38,076 nucleotides of DNA from Oscillatoriales cyanobacterium M59_W2019_021 (GCA_015295945.1 DVED01000127.1:1-38076), one strand, 5' to 3'; positions 1 through 9,204 are shown, counted from the stretch's first letter. The notes: generated from the letters alone by a model not told the origin. A program made the numbers and translations.

Positions 1-258
1 GCTATTATCCGTATCGAAGCCGATACCGTGGATTTCTCCTTCTGCCGTACTTTGGAAGTCAAATTCTAAGATGGTATTTTCGGTAATGGTGTAGCCATTT
101 CCTAAATCGACTTTTTTCCATCCATTTCCCACAATATCGACTTGGGTGAGATCGTCAGAAAATGAGATTGACGAGTTTCGATCTTGATTGCCGTATGAGT
201 CGATCGCCAATAAGTTTTCGTTTGTTTCGAGAGTTATTTTAAAGAAATTATCAGTCAT
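1..258 (-). CDS. Secreted-type/hemolysin-associated domain protein, N-terminal part (runs off window)
   Basis: An open minus-strand frame runs from ATG at 258 to the window edge, giving 86 residues with no stop. It begins MTDNFFKITLETNENLLAID. Residues 57-82 contain YTITENTILEFDF and EGEIHGIGFD. This pattern is one I associate with a beta-rich domain found in cyanobacterial secreted, hemolysin-type and carbohydrate-active proteins; that link is from memory. There is no signal peptide, which would fit type I secretion if RTX repeats follow outside the window. An AGGA lies about 15 nt before the start. The catalytic or repeat part is not visible, so no function is assigned. Confidence 0.65.
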   Translation of the reverse strand, partial: MTDNFFKITLETNENLLAIDSYGNQDRNSSISFSDDLTQVDIVGNGWKKVDLGNGYTITENTILEFDFQSTAEGEIHGIGFDTDNS

Positions 259-776
259 TTTCTATGAATTTCCTACATTCAAAGCGTCAGAATATGTTAG
301 CCTGATTTACAACTTTAACAAGCTGTATTTGAGCCACCTTTAACAATCGTGTCTAACTCAATAAAGCCTTAAAAAACCCTATTAGTCGATCAATTAAAAT
401 CAAGTTCACTAAAGTAGAGCTGTTTCGTGTTATTTACATCCGGCAGACATTTTGCTAAACATTATCCTAGAGAGGATGTCGTATTTTACCCTACGTAGCT
501 ATGAATGAATCTAACTAACAGGTTCTGGAAGCAACGATCGATCTCATCAACTTGTAGATGAAATGTTAGCATTTAGACTGCGGAGCGAACGCGATTTCGT
601 CTAATCTTTTCAGGGCGTTGAATCATATCCTTGATTTGTTAAGATCTTGTAAACTCATCTACGTGTCGAACGTTTGAGTTATTTAAAATTTTCTTAAAGA
701 TACTGTGTATATACAAGTAAAACTCTTTAAAAACTCGTGAAATTACGGAATCTTTGACTTTACTTGATTTCGTAAC
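259..776. other. Gene-free spacer, AT-rich
   Basis: This 518-bp stretch separates the partial gene at the left edge from the permease gene. Both neighbours are on the minus strand, so it lies upstream of the partial gene and downstream of the permease stop. It is AT-rich with stops in all frames. A small palindrome (TGTATATACA) lies at 706-715. I see no gene remnant, RNA gene or strong repeat. Confidence 0.5.
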
Positions 777-1565
777 TTAAATTTCCTGAAGTCCTTTGGC
801 GATCGTATAGCCCGCCATTCCCAGTAACAATAACCGAAACAACAAGTTCACCACCCGCGAGGGTAACTTCGGCAACACCCGCGTTCCCAACTGCGCTCCC
901 ATAATACCCCCTATACCCAGACAAACTCCCGGTATCCACAACACATTACCGTTGTAAGCGTGTCTTGCTAACCCCGAAGCGGCAATCAAAACGATCGCCC
1001 CCAAACTGTTCCGAACCGCTTGCTTGATGGGTATGGATAAAAACAACATCTGTAGCGGAACGATAACTAAACCGCCTCCCACACCGAACAATCCCGATAG
1101 GAACCCTGCAATAACTCCAATTCCCAGGATTTTGAAGAAATAGATGCGACGATCGACAGTTAACGCTTCCCCATTCTCCGCTTCTCGTTCTCCCAACTGA
1201 CGCCGCAACCCCATCAAATAAATAGCAACCAGTTGCAATCCAGCAAAACTAAACACCAAAATCGCCGCTGGAAGGCGATCGCCCAATACTGCACCCAATT
1301 GCGCCATGGGAATGCCTCCCAGCGCCAACAAGAGGGAAAGTTCCATCTGTAATTCCCCGGTTCGCCAATTCCGTAATGTTCCAGAAACCGAACTCAGCAA
1401 TACCCCCACCAAGCTCGTCGCGGTTGCGGGCAAAATGGGAACGCCGAACACCATCAACGCCGGAACCATCAACAATCCGCCGCCAATTCCCAACACGCCC
1501 GACGCTAAGCCTGTGAGGATTCCCAGTAGCAGTAAAAGTCCGTAGGTTAACCATTCAAAATTCAC
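777..1565 (-). CDS. TauE/SafE (TSUP) family membrane permease
   Basis: A 262-residue hydrophobic protein with about eight predicted membrane segments. The two family half-repeats are visible as GIGGGLLMVP at 26-35 and GVGGGLVIVP at 161-170. This is the duplicated architecture of the TauE/SafE family, whose members move sulfite, sulfoacetate or other small organic or sulfur anions across the inner membrane. A polar loop near 122-140 separates the halves. The start is GTG at 1565 without a clear ribosome binding site; a start here fits the usual TSUP N-terminus. The substrate cannot be inferred from the neighbours. Confidence 0.9.
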   Translation of the reverse strand: MNFEWLTYGLLLLLGILTGLASGVLGIGGGLLMVPALMVFGVPILPATATSLVGVLLSSVSGTLRNWRTGELQMELSLLLALGGIPMAQLGAVLGDRLPAAILVFSFAGLQLVAIYLMGLRRQLGEREAENGEALTVDRRIYFFKILGIGVIAGFLSGLFGVGGGLVIVPLQMLFLSIPIKQAVRNSLGAIVLIAASGLARHAYNGNVLWIPGVCLGIGGIMGAQLGTRVLPKLPSRVVNLLFRLLLLGMAGYTIAKGLQEI

Positions 1566-1624
1566 TCGTTCTAAAAGGAGATAGGGCGGTATAAAAAAGG
1601 ATATTTGGACTTACCGTATTCCAG

Positions 1625-2185
1625 TTACACAATATTATTTCGTAGCCAATCAATAACTTCATCAGCATTTCTATCAGGCGGATAGACTGGATAAAAACAC
1701 TTGAGAATTTTAGCAGCTTCGGCAATAAGTGTCACTCGTTTTATCAGCTTTTTACCTTCGACTTCAAACATTGGCAACTTTAGCATCTCAGCAAACTTAA
1801 AATCACGATCGCTCAACAGTTCAAAGGGTAAATGAAGTCGGCTTACCGCTTCCATTTGATATTCGGTAGTTTGTGTGCTCAGACCAAATACTTGCGTTTT
1901 TAACTCGTTGAGTTCTTGGTAATGGTCTCGAAAAGCGCATGATTGTGGAGTACATCCCCGGGCTCCAGGAATCATGTCCCATGTATCAGGTAGCGCAATC
2001 CCAGGTTGACCTGTCATGGGATAACAATAAATGACAATATGACCGGAAATTGCCGACAAATCAACACGTCTACCATGAGTTGAAAATAAAACAGTTGATG
2101 GTAAAAACTGCCCGAGTAGATGATCGCAAGCACCATCATCTATTGGAATGGGCAAGTCTTTCGGCAACTCTGTTATATTTTTCAT
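1625..2185 (-). CDS. Peroxiredoxin, PrxQ/BCP-like (AhpC/TSA fold)
   Basis: A 186-residue thioredoxin-fold peroxidase expected to reduce H2O2 and alkyl hydroperoxides with a thioredoxin-type donor. The active site reads GARGCTPQSCAFRDHY. Cys78 would be the peroxidatic residue and Cys83 the resolving one, a C-X4-C spacing seen in PrxQ/BCP proteins. The strand before it is YCYPMTGQPG, and the approach to the active site (about residues 59-76) is longer than in the short PrxQ form. LLSDRDFKFAEML is the usual later motif. A thioredoxin reductase-thioredoxin fusion at 32192-33577 is a possible electron source. The gene lies 59 nt upstream of the permease start on the same strand. Confidence 0.88.
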   Translation of the reverse strand: MKNITELPKDLPIPIDDGACDHLLGQFLPSTVLFSTHGRRVDLSAISGHIVIYCYPMTGQPGIALPDTWDMIPGARGCTPQSCAFRDHYQELNELKTQVFGLSTQTTEYQMEAVSRLHLPFELLSDRDFKFAEMLKLPMFEVEGKKLIKRVTLIAEAAKILKCFYPVYPPDRNADEVIDWLRNNIV

Positions 2186-2253
2186 CTAAATTTAGACTTA
2201 CAAAAGTTTTTGAAAAGCGTCATTTTTTTGCCTTCATTTATTAATTTCAGCTC

Positions 2254-4011
2254 TTACATCCGTTCTAACACTTGAATTCCCAACAAGAATAATCCTAATT
2301 TAATCGTCCTCGCACTTAAATCGCAAAGAATTAAACGAGAGGTGCGTAGCGGTTCTTCGGCTTGCAGAACCGGACATTTGTCGTAGAATTGATTGAATTT
2401 TTGGCTGAGTTCAAATAAATACTGACACAAGCGATTGGGTAATAAGTCAGCAGCCACATCGTCGAGGATTTCGCTTAAGCCGATCAGGTGTTTGGCGAGG
2501 GTTAATTCGGTTTCTTCCTGTAATTGAATGGGTGTATTAGCCGCGATTTTCTCGAAATCAATTCCACCTTTGCGAGCAATTCCTTGAACCCGCACATAGG
2601 CATACAGTAAATACGGCGCGGTATTGCCTTGTAGCGCCAGCATTTTATCATAACTGAAGATATAGTTACTGGTGCGATTTTGACTCAAGTCGGCGTATTT
2701 GACCGCACTCAAACCGACAATTTTTGAAGTCCGATCGATGAATTCTTCTGTTTCTTGGCGGTTTTCGGTTTGCAATCGCTTTTCCAAATCCGCACGAGAA
2801 CGGGCGATCGCCTCATCTAATAAATCTTGCAATCGCACCGTTTCCCCAGCACGAGTTTTTAATTTCTTGCCATCTTCTCCTTGTACCAATCCAAAAGGAA
2901 CGTGAATCGCCTCCACATTTTCCGGCAGCCATCCGGCGCGTTTTGCCACTTGGAAAACTTGAGCAAAGTGGTTGCTCTGTCCGGCATCGACGACGTAAAT
3001 CAGGCGATCGGCATTATCTTTTTCGATGCGATATCGCAGTGCCGCTAAATCTGTCGTGGCGTAGTTATATCCCCCGTCGGATTTCTGGACGATCAGCGGT
3101 AAGGGTTTGCCTTCTTTATTGGTAAATCCTTCGACAAAAACACATTTTGCTCCCGCATCTTCCACCAACAAACCCAACCGATCTAATTCGGAAACCACAT
3201 CCGCTAACTGGGAATTGTAGAACGATTCTCCCCGTTCCGTGAGTCGGATATCCAATAAGTCGTAAATCTTTTGAAATTCCCGCCGGGACTGATCGCACAG
3301 CAGTTGCCATGCACGTCGCGCAGTTTCGTCTCCCGCTTGCAACGTTACTACCGCTTGCCGAGACGCTTCCTTAAAGTCTTCGTCTTCATCGAATCGTTGT
3401 TTTGCCTTTTTATAAAACGCCACCAAATCGCCGATATCTAACGCATCCGCCGTGGTTAGCGCATCCGGATACACTTCCCGCAAATAGGTAATCAGCATCC
3501 CGAATTGCGTCCCCCAATCCCCGACGTGGTTGAGGCGGAGGACATCGTGTCCTTGGAACTCCAAAATTCGGGCAATGCTATCGCCGATAATGGTCGATCG
3601 CAGGTGTCCGACGTGCATTTCTTTGGCAATGTTGGGACTGGAAAAATCGACGACAACGTGCTGGGGATGCGGCGTGGGTTCGACTCCCAACCGATCGCCT
3701 TGTAGCATCCGTTGCAGTTGCGTTTCCAAGTACGCGGGTTTGAGGGTGAGGTTGATAAATCCGGGTCTGGCAATTTCCGGAGGTGCGCACAAGTCGTCAA
3801 TCTCGAGGTGCGAGACGATTTGTGCGGCGATCGATCGCGGTGCCTGTTTGAGAGGTTTTGCCAGGGACATCGCCACATTGGACTGATAGTCACCGAATTT
3901 CGGGTTGCTGGTGGGGACTAACAGGGGGTCGGTTCCGCTCAGTTGGGTGCCAAATGCGGCGGTTAAGGCGCGATCAAATCGATTTTTAAGCTGGGCGAGG
4001 GTGGATGCCAT
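2254..4011 (-). CDS. argS: Arginyl-tRNA synthetase
   Basis: A class I aminoacyl-tRNA synthetase of 585 residues that charges tRNA-Arg in the cytoplasm. The N-terminal Arg-tRNA-synthetase domain (about 1-110) is followed by the catalytic core with HVGH at 133-136, the HxGH signature, in the context [20 protein letters not shown]. The C-terminal DALR anticodon-binding domain starts near the segment [12 protein letters not shown]. The frame is open upstream to 4110, but those 33 residues are low in family character. ATG at 4011 ([16 protein letters not shown]) gives a normal-length enzyme and leaves a 73-nt divergent spacer to the plus-strand gene at 4085. Confidence 0.97.
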   Translation of the reverse strand: MASTLAQLKNRFDRALTAAFGTQLSGTDPLLVPTSNPKFGDYQSNVAMSLAKPLKQAPRSIAAQIVSHLEIDDLCAPPEIARPGFINLTLKPAYLETQLQRMLQGDRLGVEPTPHPQHVVVDFSSPNIAKEMHVGHLRSTIIGDSIARILEFQGHDVLRLNHVGDWGTQFGMLITYLREVYPDALTTADALDIGDLVAFYKKAKQRFDEDEDFKEASRQAVVTLQAGDETARRAWQLLCDQSRREFQKIYDLLDIRLTERGESFYNSQLADVVSELDRLGLLVEDAGAKCVFVEGFTNKEGKPLPLIVQKSDGGYNYATTDLAALRYRIEKDNADRLIYVVDAGQSNHFAQVFQVAKRAGWLPENVEAIHVPFGLVQGEDGKKLKTRAGETVRLQDLLDEAIARSRADLEKRLQTENRQETEEFIDRTSKIVGLSAVKYADLSQNRTSNYIFSYDKMLALQGNTAPYLLYAYVRVQGIARKGGIDFEKIAANTPIQLQEETELTLAKHLIGLSEILDDVAADLLPNRLCQYLFELSQKFNQFYDKCPVLQAEEPLRTSRLILCDLSARTIKLGLFLLGIQVLERM

Positions 4012-4084
4012 TTCGGAAGTGGTAGGATTAGCTCTGAAGCAAACAGGCAACTCTACTGTATCAAATGGGGGAGACCGATCGACG

Positions 4085-4483
4085 ATGGGACTGCGGGAGA
4101 AGAGACTCATTCACCGATTGCACGCCGAAGTTTTGCCGAAGTATGAGGCAGCCTTGCGGCAAGAGACCGGGGGAGGGGCGATCGAATGGCAAGTGAATTG
4201 GGACAGTTTCTCGAACTGCGACGAAGAGGCTTTGGAACGGCTGGAACGTTTTGGATTGCGAAAAATTTCCGAGGCGATCGAGTCGATTTGTATCGATGAT
4301 TTTGGCAGGAAAGCCGTTCGAGACGGTTTGAAAATGATTTACATTCAACAAGTTGACGATTCGTCTCAAGTTGCAGTGGCTATGGATGAGGATACGCTCA
4401 AAGTTTTCTTGAATTGTGCCGATTTTTACCACGGTTACGTCTCGGAGTTTAAAATTCAGGAAGTGTTGGAAAATGGGCTTTAA
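4085..4483 (+). CDS. Conserved-looking protein of unknown function
   Basis: A 132-residue acidic, soluble protein starting at ATG 4085 ([20 protein letters not shown]), divergent from argS. The frame remains open upstream to 3905, but that part overlaps argS and reads like its antisense. The protein has no signal peptide or membrane segment. It has a central charged helix ([21 protein letters not shown]), then a beta-like stretch ([21 protein letters not shown]) and an aromatic segment ([14 protein letters not shown]). I do not recognise the family. The composition and regular alternation of elements look like a real folded protein. It ends just before a long inverted repeat that may act as its terminator. 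Confidence 0.7.
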   Translation: MGLREKRLIHRLHAEVLPKYEAALRQETGGGAIEWQVNWDSFSNCDEEALERLERFGLRKISEAIESICIDDFGRKAVRDGLKMIYIQQVDDSSQVAVAMDEDTLKVFLNCADFYHGYVSEFKIQEVLENGL

Positions 4484-4503
4484 GCCCACTTGTTAGTTAG
4501 TCG

Positions 4504-4572
4504 GGTGGGCAATGGCGGTGAAAGCGTGAGGAGTGTCCCCCAAGATCCATTACCAATCCGCCATTGCCCACC
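4504..4572. repeat. Long inverted repeat (GGTGGGCAAT family)
   Basis: Fifteen bases at 4504-4518 (GGTGGGCAATGGCGG) are perfectly complementary to 4558-4572, with a 39-nt loop. The repeat follows the stop at 4483 by 20 nt. A related arm, with the same lead-in AGTCGGGTGGGCAAT, follows alaS at 20775-20789. A dispersed palindromic element that also serves as a 3' hairpin is the likely explanation. Confidence 0.75.
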
Positions 4573-4685
4573 GCATTGGGAGGAAAGCTCGTTCTTAATA
4601 ATAGAGTTTGTCAATGGTCTCTAATCTAACTTTTTAGCCGACTGATTTTGAAAGGTTTAGCAGTCGATCGAGGGATGCAATTCTT

Positions 4686-5306
4686 ATGCCATTTACTGCT
4701 TATTCCAGCATTGGGGAGGTACTTCAAGAGTTTCAAATTCGATCGACTCAAAGGGATTATATCGTTGAAATAGATTGCGAAATTCGCCCTTATTTTCGAG
4801 AAGAACTCGAATTTTGTTTGCACGAACTGGTATTCGATAACTCAGAGTATGCGATTTGTGAAAATTTAATTTACCCGATTTTGAAAGAAGTGTACCGAGA
4901 GTTTACCGCAGAGTTTACACTCTGGAGCCATCAGTTTATTCGATATACCGATCGACTTTCGGGAATGCCGGATTATCTCTTGTCGAAAAGATCCGATCTG
5001 GGTCGAGAAGTGCTCGAACAGCCTTTTTTGATTGTGGTGGAAGCCAAACAAGACGATTTCGGGCGAGGATGGGGGCAATGCTTGGCTGAAATGGTAGCTG
5101 TTCGAGAAATGAATGAAAATGGCGAACATTTAACAGTTTTCGGGATTGTCACGAATGGTAAATTTTGGGAATTCGGTCAACTGAAAGATACGTTATTTAC
5201 CAAAAACTTTACCGCTTATACGATTTACGATCTCGATCGCCTATTTGGGGCAGTTCGCTATGTTTTCCAGCAATGCCAACAGGAGTTAGCAGCGATCAAG
5301 CGATAA
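4686..5306 (+). CDS. PD-(D/E)XK nuclease-like conserved protein
   Basis: A 206-residue soluble protein starting at ATG 4686. The middle carries the spacing expected of a PD-(D/E)XK fold: a helix with Glu59, then MPDYLL with Pro95-Asp96, then the strand LIVVEAK with Glu119 and Lys121, then a helix with Gln131 (GWGQCLAEM). This would be a Mg-dependent nuclease core if active. The later segment HLTVFGIVTNGKFWEF is the kind of strand-turn seen in DUF-type restriction-like proteins of cyanobacteria. No DNA-binding domain is attached. The gene converges on the membrane-protein gene that ends at 5319. The fold is an inference from motif spacing; substrate and role are unknown. Confidence 0.7.
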   Translation: MPFTAYSSIGEVLQEFQIRSTQRDYIVEIDCEIRPYFREELEFCLHELVFDNSEYAICENLIYPILKEVYREFTAEFTLWSHQFIRYTDRLSGMPDYLLSKRSDLGREVLEQPFLIVVEAKQDDFGRGWGQCLAEMVAVREMNENGEHLTVFGIVTNGKFWEFGQLKDTLFTKNFTAYTIYDLDRLFGAVRYVFQQCQQELAAIKR

Positions 5307-5318
5307 AATTCGTAATTT

Positions 5319-5849
5319 TTAAGAAAGATTGCCTGATGCGATCTTGGGCATTAAACTGGGAATCGCCATAAAAAGTAACATAATAATATTGGCAATCCAA
5401 AACAGTAAAACTAACCACAATAAACCCAACCAAGGTTGATGATAATCGGCAATCTGTAACCCTTCCCAAAGTTGCCAAATCCGATAAATTGTGTACAGCG
5501 TCCCAATGGGAACGACCACACTGGGAACGAGCAAACGACTTAAACTCGTTTCCGATGCCAGTTGAATGATGAGAACGACGAGATAAACCAGGAGAAATTG
5601 ACGAATATTTGGCTCGTTCCATAATATAATTAATAGGATGAGCGGCACGATCGCCCCAATTCCTAACGCAACTTTTACCCAAATTCGGAGAAATTGCCAT
5701 TGCCGATCGCCAAATGCCATCATTTCTCGTAGCGGTAATTTGCCAACTTTTACCAACCATCCCATTGCAACACTTAAAAAGGTAGCAATGACGATAAATA
5801 AAATCGATATCATTCCAGAATTGGCGATCGCCGTGACAGTGGCATTCAT
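5319..5849 (-). CDS. Small integral membrane protein, unknown function
   Basis: A 176-residue protein from ATG 5849 (MNATVTAIANSGMISILFIV). A GTG at 5879 would add ten residues but would overlap the RTX gene ending at 5863, so the ATG is preferred. It has about four hydrophobic segments: residues 13-32, 55-75, 80-98 and 142-165, with a short amphipathic stretch after MGWLVKVGKLPLREMM. No catalytic motif is visible and I do not recognise the family. It lies 13 nt downstream of the RTX gene on the same strand, so the two may be cotranscribed; a role in export of that protein is only a guess. Confidence 0.7.
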   Translation of the reverse strand: MNATVTAIANSGMISILFIVIATFLSVAMGWLVKVGKLPLREMMAFGDRQWQFLRIWVKVALGIGAIVPLILLIILWNEPNIRQFLLVYLVVLIIQLASETSLSRLLVPSVVVPIGTLYTIYRIWQLWEGLQIADYHQPWLGLLWLVLLFWIANIIMLLFMAIPSLMPKIASGNLS

Positions 5850-5862
5850 TTTATATCCCAAC

Positions 5863-8409
5863 TTACAATAAAATTGCACTAAAATCGGCTTCGCTAATGA
5901 TACCGATATTCACCCCTTGTAAGGCGATCGATAAACCGGCGGCGGTAATGACGGTATCGTTTCCCACCTGAACGATCGTTAATTCGGCAAAGGTTAACCC
6001 GTCTCGCAACCCGATAATATCCACGCCATCGGTAAAATCGGTCACGAAATTGTTCCCGTCGCCAATGCGGAAATCGAAGCGATCGCCACCCGTTCCCCCA
6101 GTTAACGTATCGTCGCCGCGATCGCCTCTCAATACATCCATTCCCGCATCTCCAAATAAAATATCTCCATCTCGACCGCCGTATAAAGTATCGTTTCCGT
6201 CGCTACCGATGAGGCGATCGCTTTCTGTATTGCCGAATAATAAGTCATTTCCCGTTTGTCCGTGAAGACAATCGTTCCCGATATTTCCTAATATCACATC
6301 GCCGCCGTCGCCACCAAATGCGCGATCGTCCTCTTTCCCAGCAAAAATCAAATCGTTGCCAATTCCTCCATCAATAGAATCCACACCGGAATTCCCGAAA
6401 ATCAGGTCATCTCCCCCATCGCCGAACAGCAAATCGTTCTCGAAATTACCGAACAGGTGATCGTTTCCCTCATTTCCCCGCAACGCATCCCCATCCCGAC
6501 CCCCAAAAACAGAATCGTCTCCCATCCCCCCTTCGACGATATCGTCTCCCCCATTGCCAAACAACCAATCCCCGCCAGGACTGCCTTGCAAGAAATCGTT
6601 TCCCTCAAATCCGGCAAATATCGTACTGACTTGAGTGCGACCGTCCAAGCGGTTGGCATTGTCGTCGCCGAGGAGAAAATCCCCCGTTCGGATATCGGTT
6701 ATCGGTTCGGCGGTGGGGAAAACGGGGGGAACGGTGGTGAGTTGGCAGGTGTCGAAGTTGGGGTAGATGGCGGGAGGGTTGGGAGTTGGTGGGTTATTCG
6801 GGGGATTTGTGGGTGGGTTATTTGGGGGATCGATCGGCGGATTCGTTGGCGGTGGCGTGTTGCCGCCTGGAGGTAACGGAATGTTAACGGTAAAGTTGCC
6901 TAACTCGCCGCCAGATACCGCTTGACCCGTGGTATCGCGAACTTGGTCGGCAATTAAAGAAAGGGTATACGTCCCGTTGTCCGATCGATCCCAAGTCCCG
7001 CCGGGGGGTGCGAATTGGTAGGTTGCCGTGACGCTATTTCCCGTTGTCGTAGTGTTGAGAAAGGTGGCAAGGCGATCGAACCCAGTTCCCCCCGTGACTC
7101 GAATATCGTTACTATCGAGGGTAGTGAGGTCGATTCCGGTGGTATCGGTGTAGGTGATGGTAAACGAATAGAGGTTACTCCCGGCAACGGTAATATCGGT
7201 CAACTGTACGGTGGTGGCACTGGGAAGGGTACGATCAATCGCATACACTTCCCCCACCGCATCGCCATTATTGACCCCCATTCCCCCCAACGGCAACATC
7301 AACCCATTGGTAATGCTATCGTCATCGACTAAATTGAGTTGAATTGTGCCGTCTCCCGTTCCCGTGGTCACTTCGACGGTGTAGGTCTCGTCGGTTCCCG
7401 TAACGCTGGCAATTGTTGCACCCGATACCCCAGAGGTGACGAGAGCGAAATCTGCGGCATCGACTCCCATCACCGCTTCGCTGAATTGGACAGTGTAACT
7501 GACGGTAGCGGCGGAGGTGGGGTTTGGGTTCGATCGAATAATACTGCTAACGGTGGGGACGGTATTGCTAAAGGTAATCCGATTGTCGGTACTGGTACTG
7601 GCGGTGTTGGGGTTTCCGGCAGTATCGGTGGCGGCGTTGGCGTTGACGGTAGCGACGATATCCCCGTTTCCTGTCATTCCCGTTACGGCAACCTCGTAGG
7701 TTGTACCGTCCATCGCACCCGTTTCGGTGATGGTTGCCGCCAGCATCCCCGAGGCGGTACTTTGAGAGAGATCGATATCGCTGCCGTCGAATCCGGTGAC
7801 GGGTTCGCTAAAGGTGGCGGTGAAACGAACCGTTGTCTCGGCAGTGGGGTCGGTTTGTCCGGTGGTTTGTTCTAGAGTAACCGTAGGAGCGATGGTATCG
7901 TCGATCGTGTGAGAAGCGAGTCCGTCAAAGGTATCGATCGCAAAACCTTCCCACTCCAGTGAAGGATCGAAAGCATCGTTAGGATTGGGATCTCCCATTG
8001 TAATGTTCGATCGACGGCGTAGGGTATTATCTTGCGTGGAGATGAGTCCGGTTCCCCATTCCGTTCCGGGATCGAAACCGACTTGTCCGATGACATCGAT
8101 AACCGCTCCATTTTTCTTGAGAACGATCGCGTCATCTCCGTTAAAATTGATGACAAAGTTGTTCGTAACATCCGCCAATGCTAACAGTGTTGGACTAGCG
8201 TTTCCATGTACGAGAATAAATGTCGCTCCCGGCGCGATCGTCCCCACTAAATTTAAAGAATTATTGGCAGTTGCACTCCCATTAGAATAGAGTTCGAGAC
8301 TGTAGGAACCCGCAGCTAGATCGATCGGTTGTGTCGTCGGGTTGTACAGTTCGATCGCCTTATTAAAACTGCTTCCTTCGATATATTTTGAAATAAAGAG
8401 TTCTGTCAC
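5863..8409 (-). CDS. Large RTX (hemolysin-type Ca-binding) protein with lamin-tail domain
   Basis: An 848-residue modular protein, probably exported by a type I system because it lacks a signal peptide and carries RTX repeats. Residues 1-170 resemble a lamin-tail domain (FISKYIEGSSFNKAIELYNP near the start, ending at the segment around DGLASHTI). Next come Ig-like or cadherin-like segments at about 173-285, 287-395 and 397-505 (ATFSEPVTGFDGSDI and VQFSEAVMGVDAADF are parallel). A Pro/Asn-rich linker spans about 508-548. About 20 nonapeptides of the GGxGxDxhx type cover 598-777, followed by a C-terminal cap (TDFTDGVDIIGL). Surface or extracellular adhesion or matrix function is the usual role of such proteins; no enzyme domain is visible. 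Confidence 0.92.
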   Translation of the reverse strand: MTELFISKYIEGSSFNKAIELYNPTTQPIDLAAGSYSLELYSNGSATANNSLNLVGTIAPGATFILVHGNASPTLLALADVTNNFVINFNGDDAIVLKKNGAVIDVIGQVGFDPGTEWGTGLISTQDNTLRRRSNITMGDPNPNDAFDPSLEWEGFAIDTFDGLASHTIDDTIAPTVTLEQTTGQTDPTAETTVRFTATFSEPVTGFDGSDIDLSQSTASGMLAATITETGAMDGTTYEVAVTGMTGNGDIVATVNANAATDTAGNPNTASTSTDNRITFSNTVPTVSSIIRSNPNPTSAATVSYTVQFSEAVMGVDAADFALVTSGVSGATIASVTGTDETYTVEVTTGTGDGTIQLNLVDDDSITNGLMLPLGGMGVNNGDAVGEVYAIDRTLPSATTVQLTDITVAGSNLYSFTITYTDTTGIDLTTLDSNDIRVTGGTGFDRLATFLNTTTTGNSVTATYQFAPPGGTWDRSDNGTYTLSLIADQVRDTTGQAVSGGELGNFTVNIPLPPGGNTPPPTNPPIDPPNNPPTNPPNNPPTPNPPAIYPNFDTCQLTTVPPVFPTAEPITDIRTGDFLLGDDNANRLDGRTQVSTIFAGFEGNDFLQGSPGGDWLFGNGGDDIVEGGMGDDSVFGGRDGDALRGNEGNDHLFGNFENDLLFGDGGDDLIFGNSGVDSIDGGIGNDLIFAGKEDDRAFGGDGGDVILGNIGNDCLHGQTGNDLLFGNTESDRLIGSDGNDTLYGGRDGDILFGDAGMDVLRGDRGDDTLTGGTGGDRFDFRIGDGNNFVTDFTDGVDIIGLRDGLTFAELTIVQVGNDTVITAAGLSIALQGVNIGIISEADFSAILL

Positions 8410-8440
8410 TGCGTTTTGATTTTTCGATGGAAATTATGGA

Positions 8441-9007
8441 TTAAAAGAACTGACTGACTAAACAGCGAAAACCCAGTAAAATCGGACTGGTAATGTCATC
8501 GGTTTCGTACAACGTCGCCACCCGTTTCAAGATGCCATCCTCGCGGCGATAGACGGCAACCGATCGATCGAACCGATTGACGATCCAATATTCGAGAACG
8601 CCTTGAACGGAATATAATTTCAATTTCGCTTCCCTATCCCGCCGTTCGTTCTTCTCTCCCGGAGATAGCACTTCCACCACCAATTCCGGCGCTCCGACCA
8701 AATGTCCCGCTTCGTCGAGCAATTGTTCCAAGCGATCGAAACTCGCCCAAACTACGTCGGGAATGACGTTATTCGCTTCGCAAAAAATGACTCCCGGCAT
8801 GACTGCCGCTTGTCCCACCGTGCTGAGTTCGGCGCAGTTGTTAAAAACCGTAACGATGTTGCCACACACGGCTTGATGTTTCCAATCTGGTGCGCGGGTC
8901 ACAAATAGCTCTCCTTCAATAATTTCATACCGATTCGCCCGATCGCCCTCAAACAAAACTAAATCTTCCGTCGTCCACCGCACGGGACTCGTTGATGTTG
9001 TTGGCAT
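8441..9007 (-). CDS. Uma2 family (DUF820) restriction-endonuclease-like protein
   Basis: A 188-residue protein with the Uma2 order of motifs: RYEIIEGELFV near the N-terminus, HQAVCGNIV, NVIPDVVWAS, then PELVVEVLSPGEKNERRDRE and VLEYWIVN. The core is a PD-(D/E)XK-like fold; the Asp in IPDVV and the Glu in VVEVLSP are the expected acidic residues. The family is strongly expanded in cyanobacteria and its function is not established. The start is ATG 9007, which has a strong AGGGGG at about 6 nt; the frame extends to 9085 but without such a site. It lies downstream of the PPC-domain gene on the same strand. Confidence 0.88.
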   Translation of the reverse strand: MPTTSTSPVRWTTEDLVLFEGDRANRYEIIEGELFVTRAPDWKHQAVCGNIVTVFNNCAELSTVGQAAVMPGVIFCEANNVIPDVVWASFDRLEQLLDEAGHLVGAPELVVEVLSPGEKNERRDREAKLKLYSVQGVLEYWIVNRFDRSVAVYRREDGILKRVATLYETDDITSPILLGFRCLVSQFF

Positions 9008-9099
9008 AAATCCCCCTGGTTTTTCTTCGATTGTATAACGATCGGGAAAAAGCGATCGGTCTTCGATCTTTCTGAGATCTTGCATTGCGGTTAAAGCTC

Positions 9100-9160
9100 G
9101 CCGGGAACTTAAGTTCCCGGCTAATAGCTCAACTCCATTAAAATGGACTAAATGACTAAT
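9100..9160. repeat. Two-hairpin dispersed repeat, copy 1
   Basis: A perfect 22-nt palindrome at 9100-9121 (GCCGGGAACTT and its complement) is followed by CTAATAGCTCAACTCCATT and AATGGACTAAAT. CCATT/AATGG can form a second small stem. The same layout recurs at 32087-32147, where the palindrome differs by paired changes. It lies upstream of the Uma2 gene on the minus strand. The even spacing suggests a conserved RNA or DNA structure rather than chance. Confidence 0.8.
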
Positions 9161-9180
9161 CGCGCAGCGTCTGGGCGATT

Positions 9181-9204
9181 GGGATTTGGGGTTTGGGGTT
9201 GGTT
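9181..9204 (+). repeat. G-rich heptamer-like repeat (TTTGGGG type)
   Basis: GGGATTTGGGGTTTGGGGTTGG gives two TTTGGGG-like units followed by TTGGTTATTAG. Close relatives lie at 16300-16322 and 30331-30350. This is one of the intergenic heptamer families of the window. Confidence 0.6.

Noticed and set aside
3905-4084. Upstream extension of the plus-strand gene at 4085
   Set aside because: It overlaps the argS N-terminus antisense and has no independent protein character.
7339-7875. 178-residue Gly-rich frame opposite the RTX gene
   Set aside because: Antisense of repetitive Thr/Ala/Val-coding sequence; low complexity arises from the coding strand.
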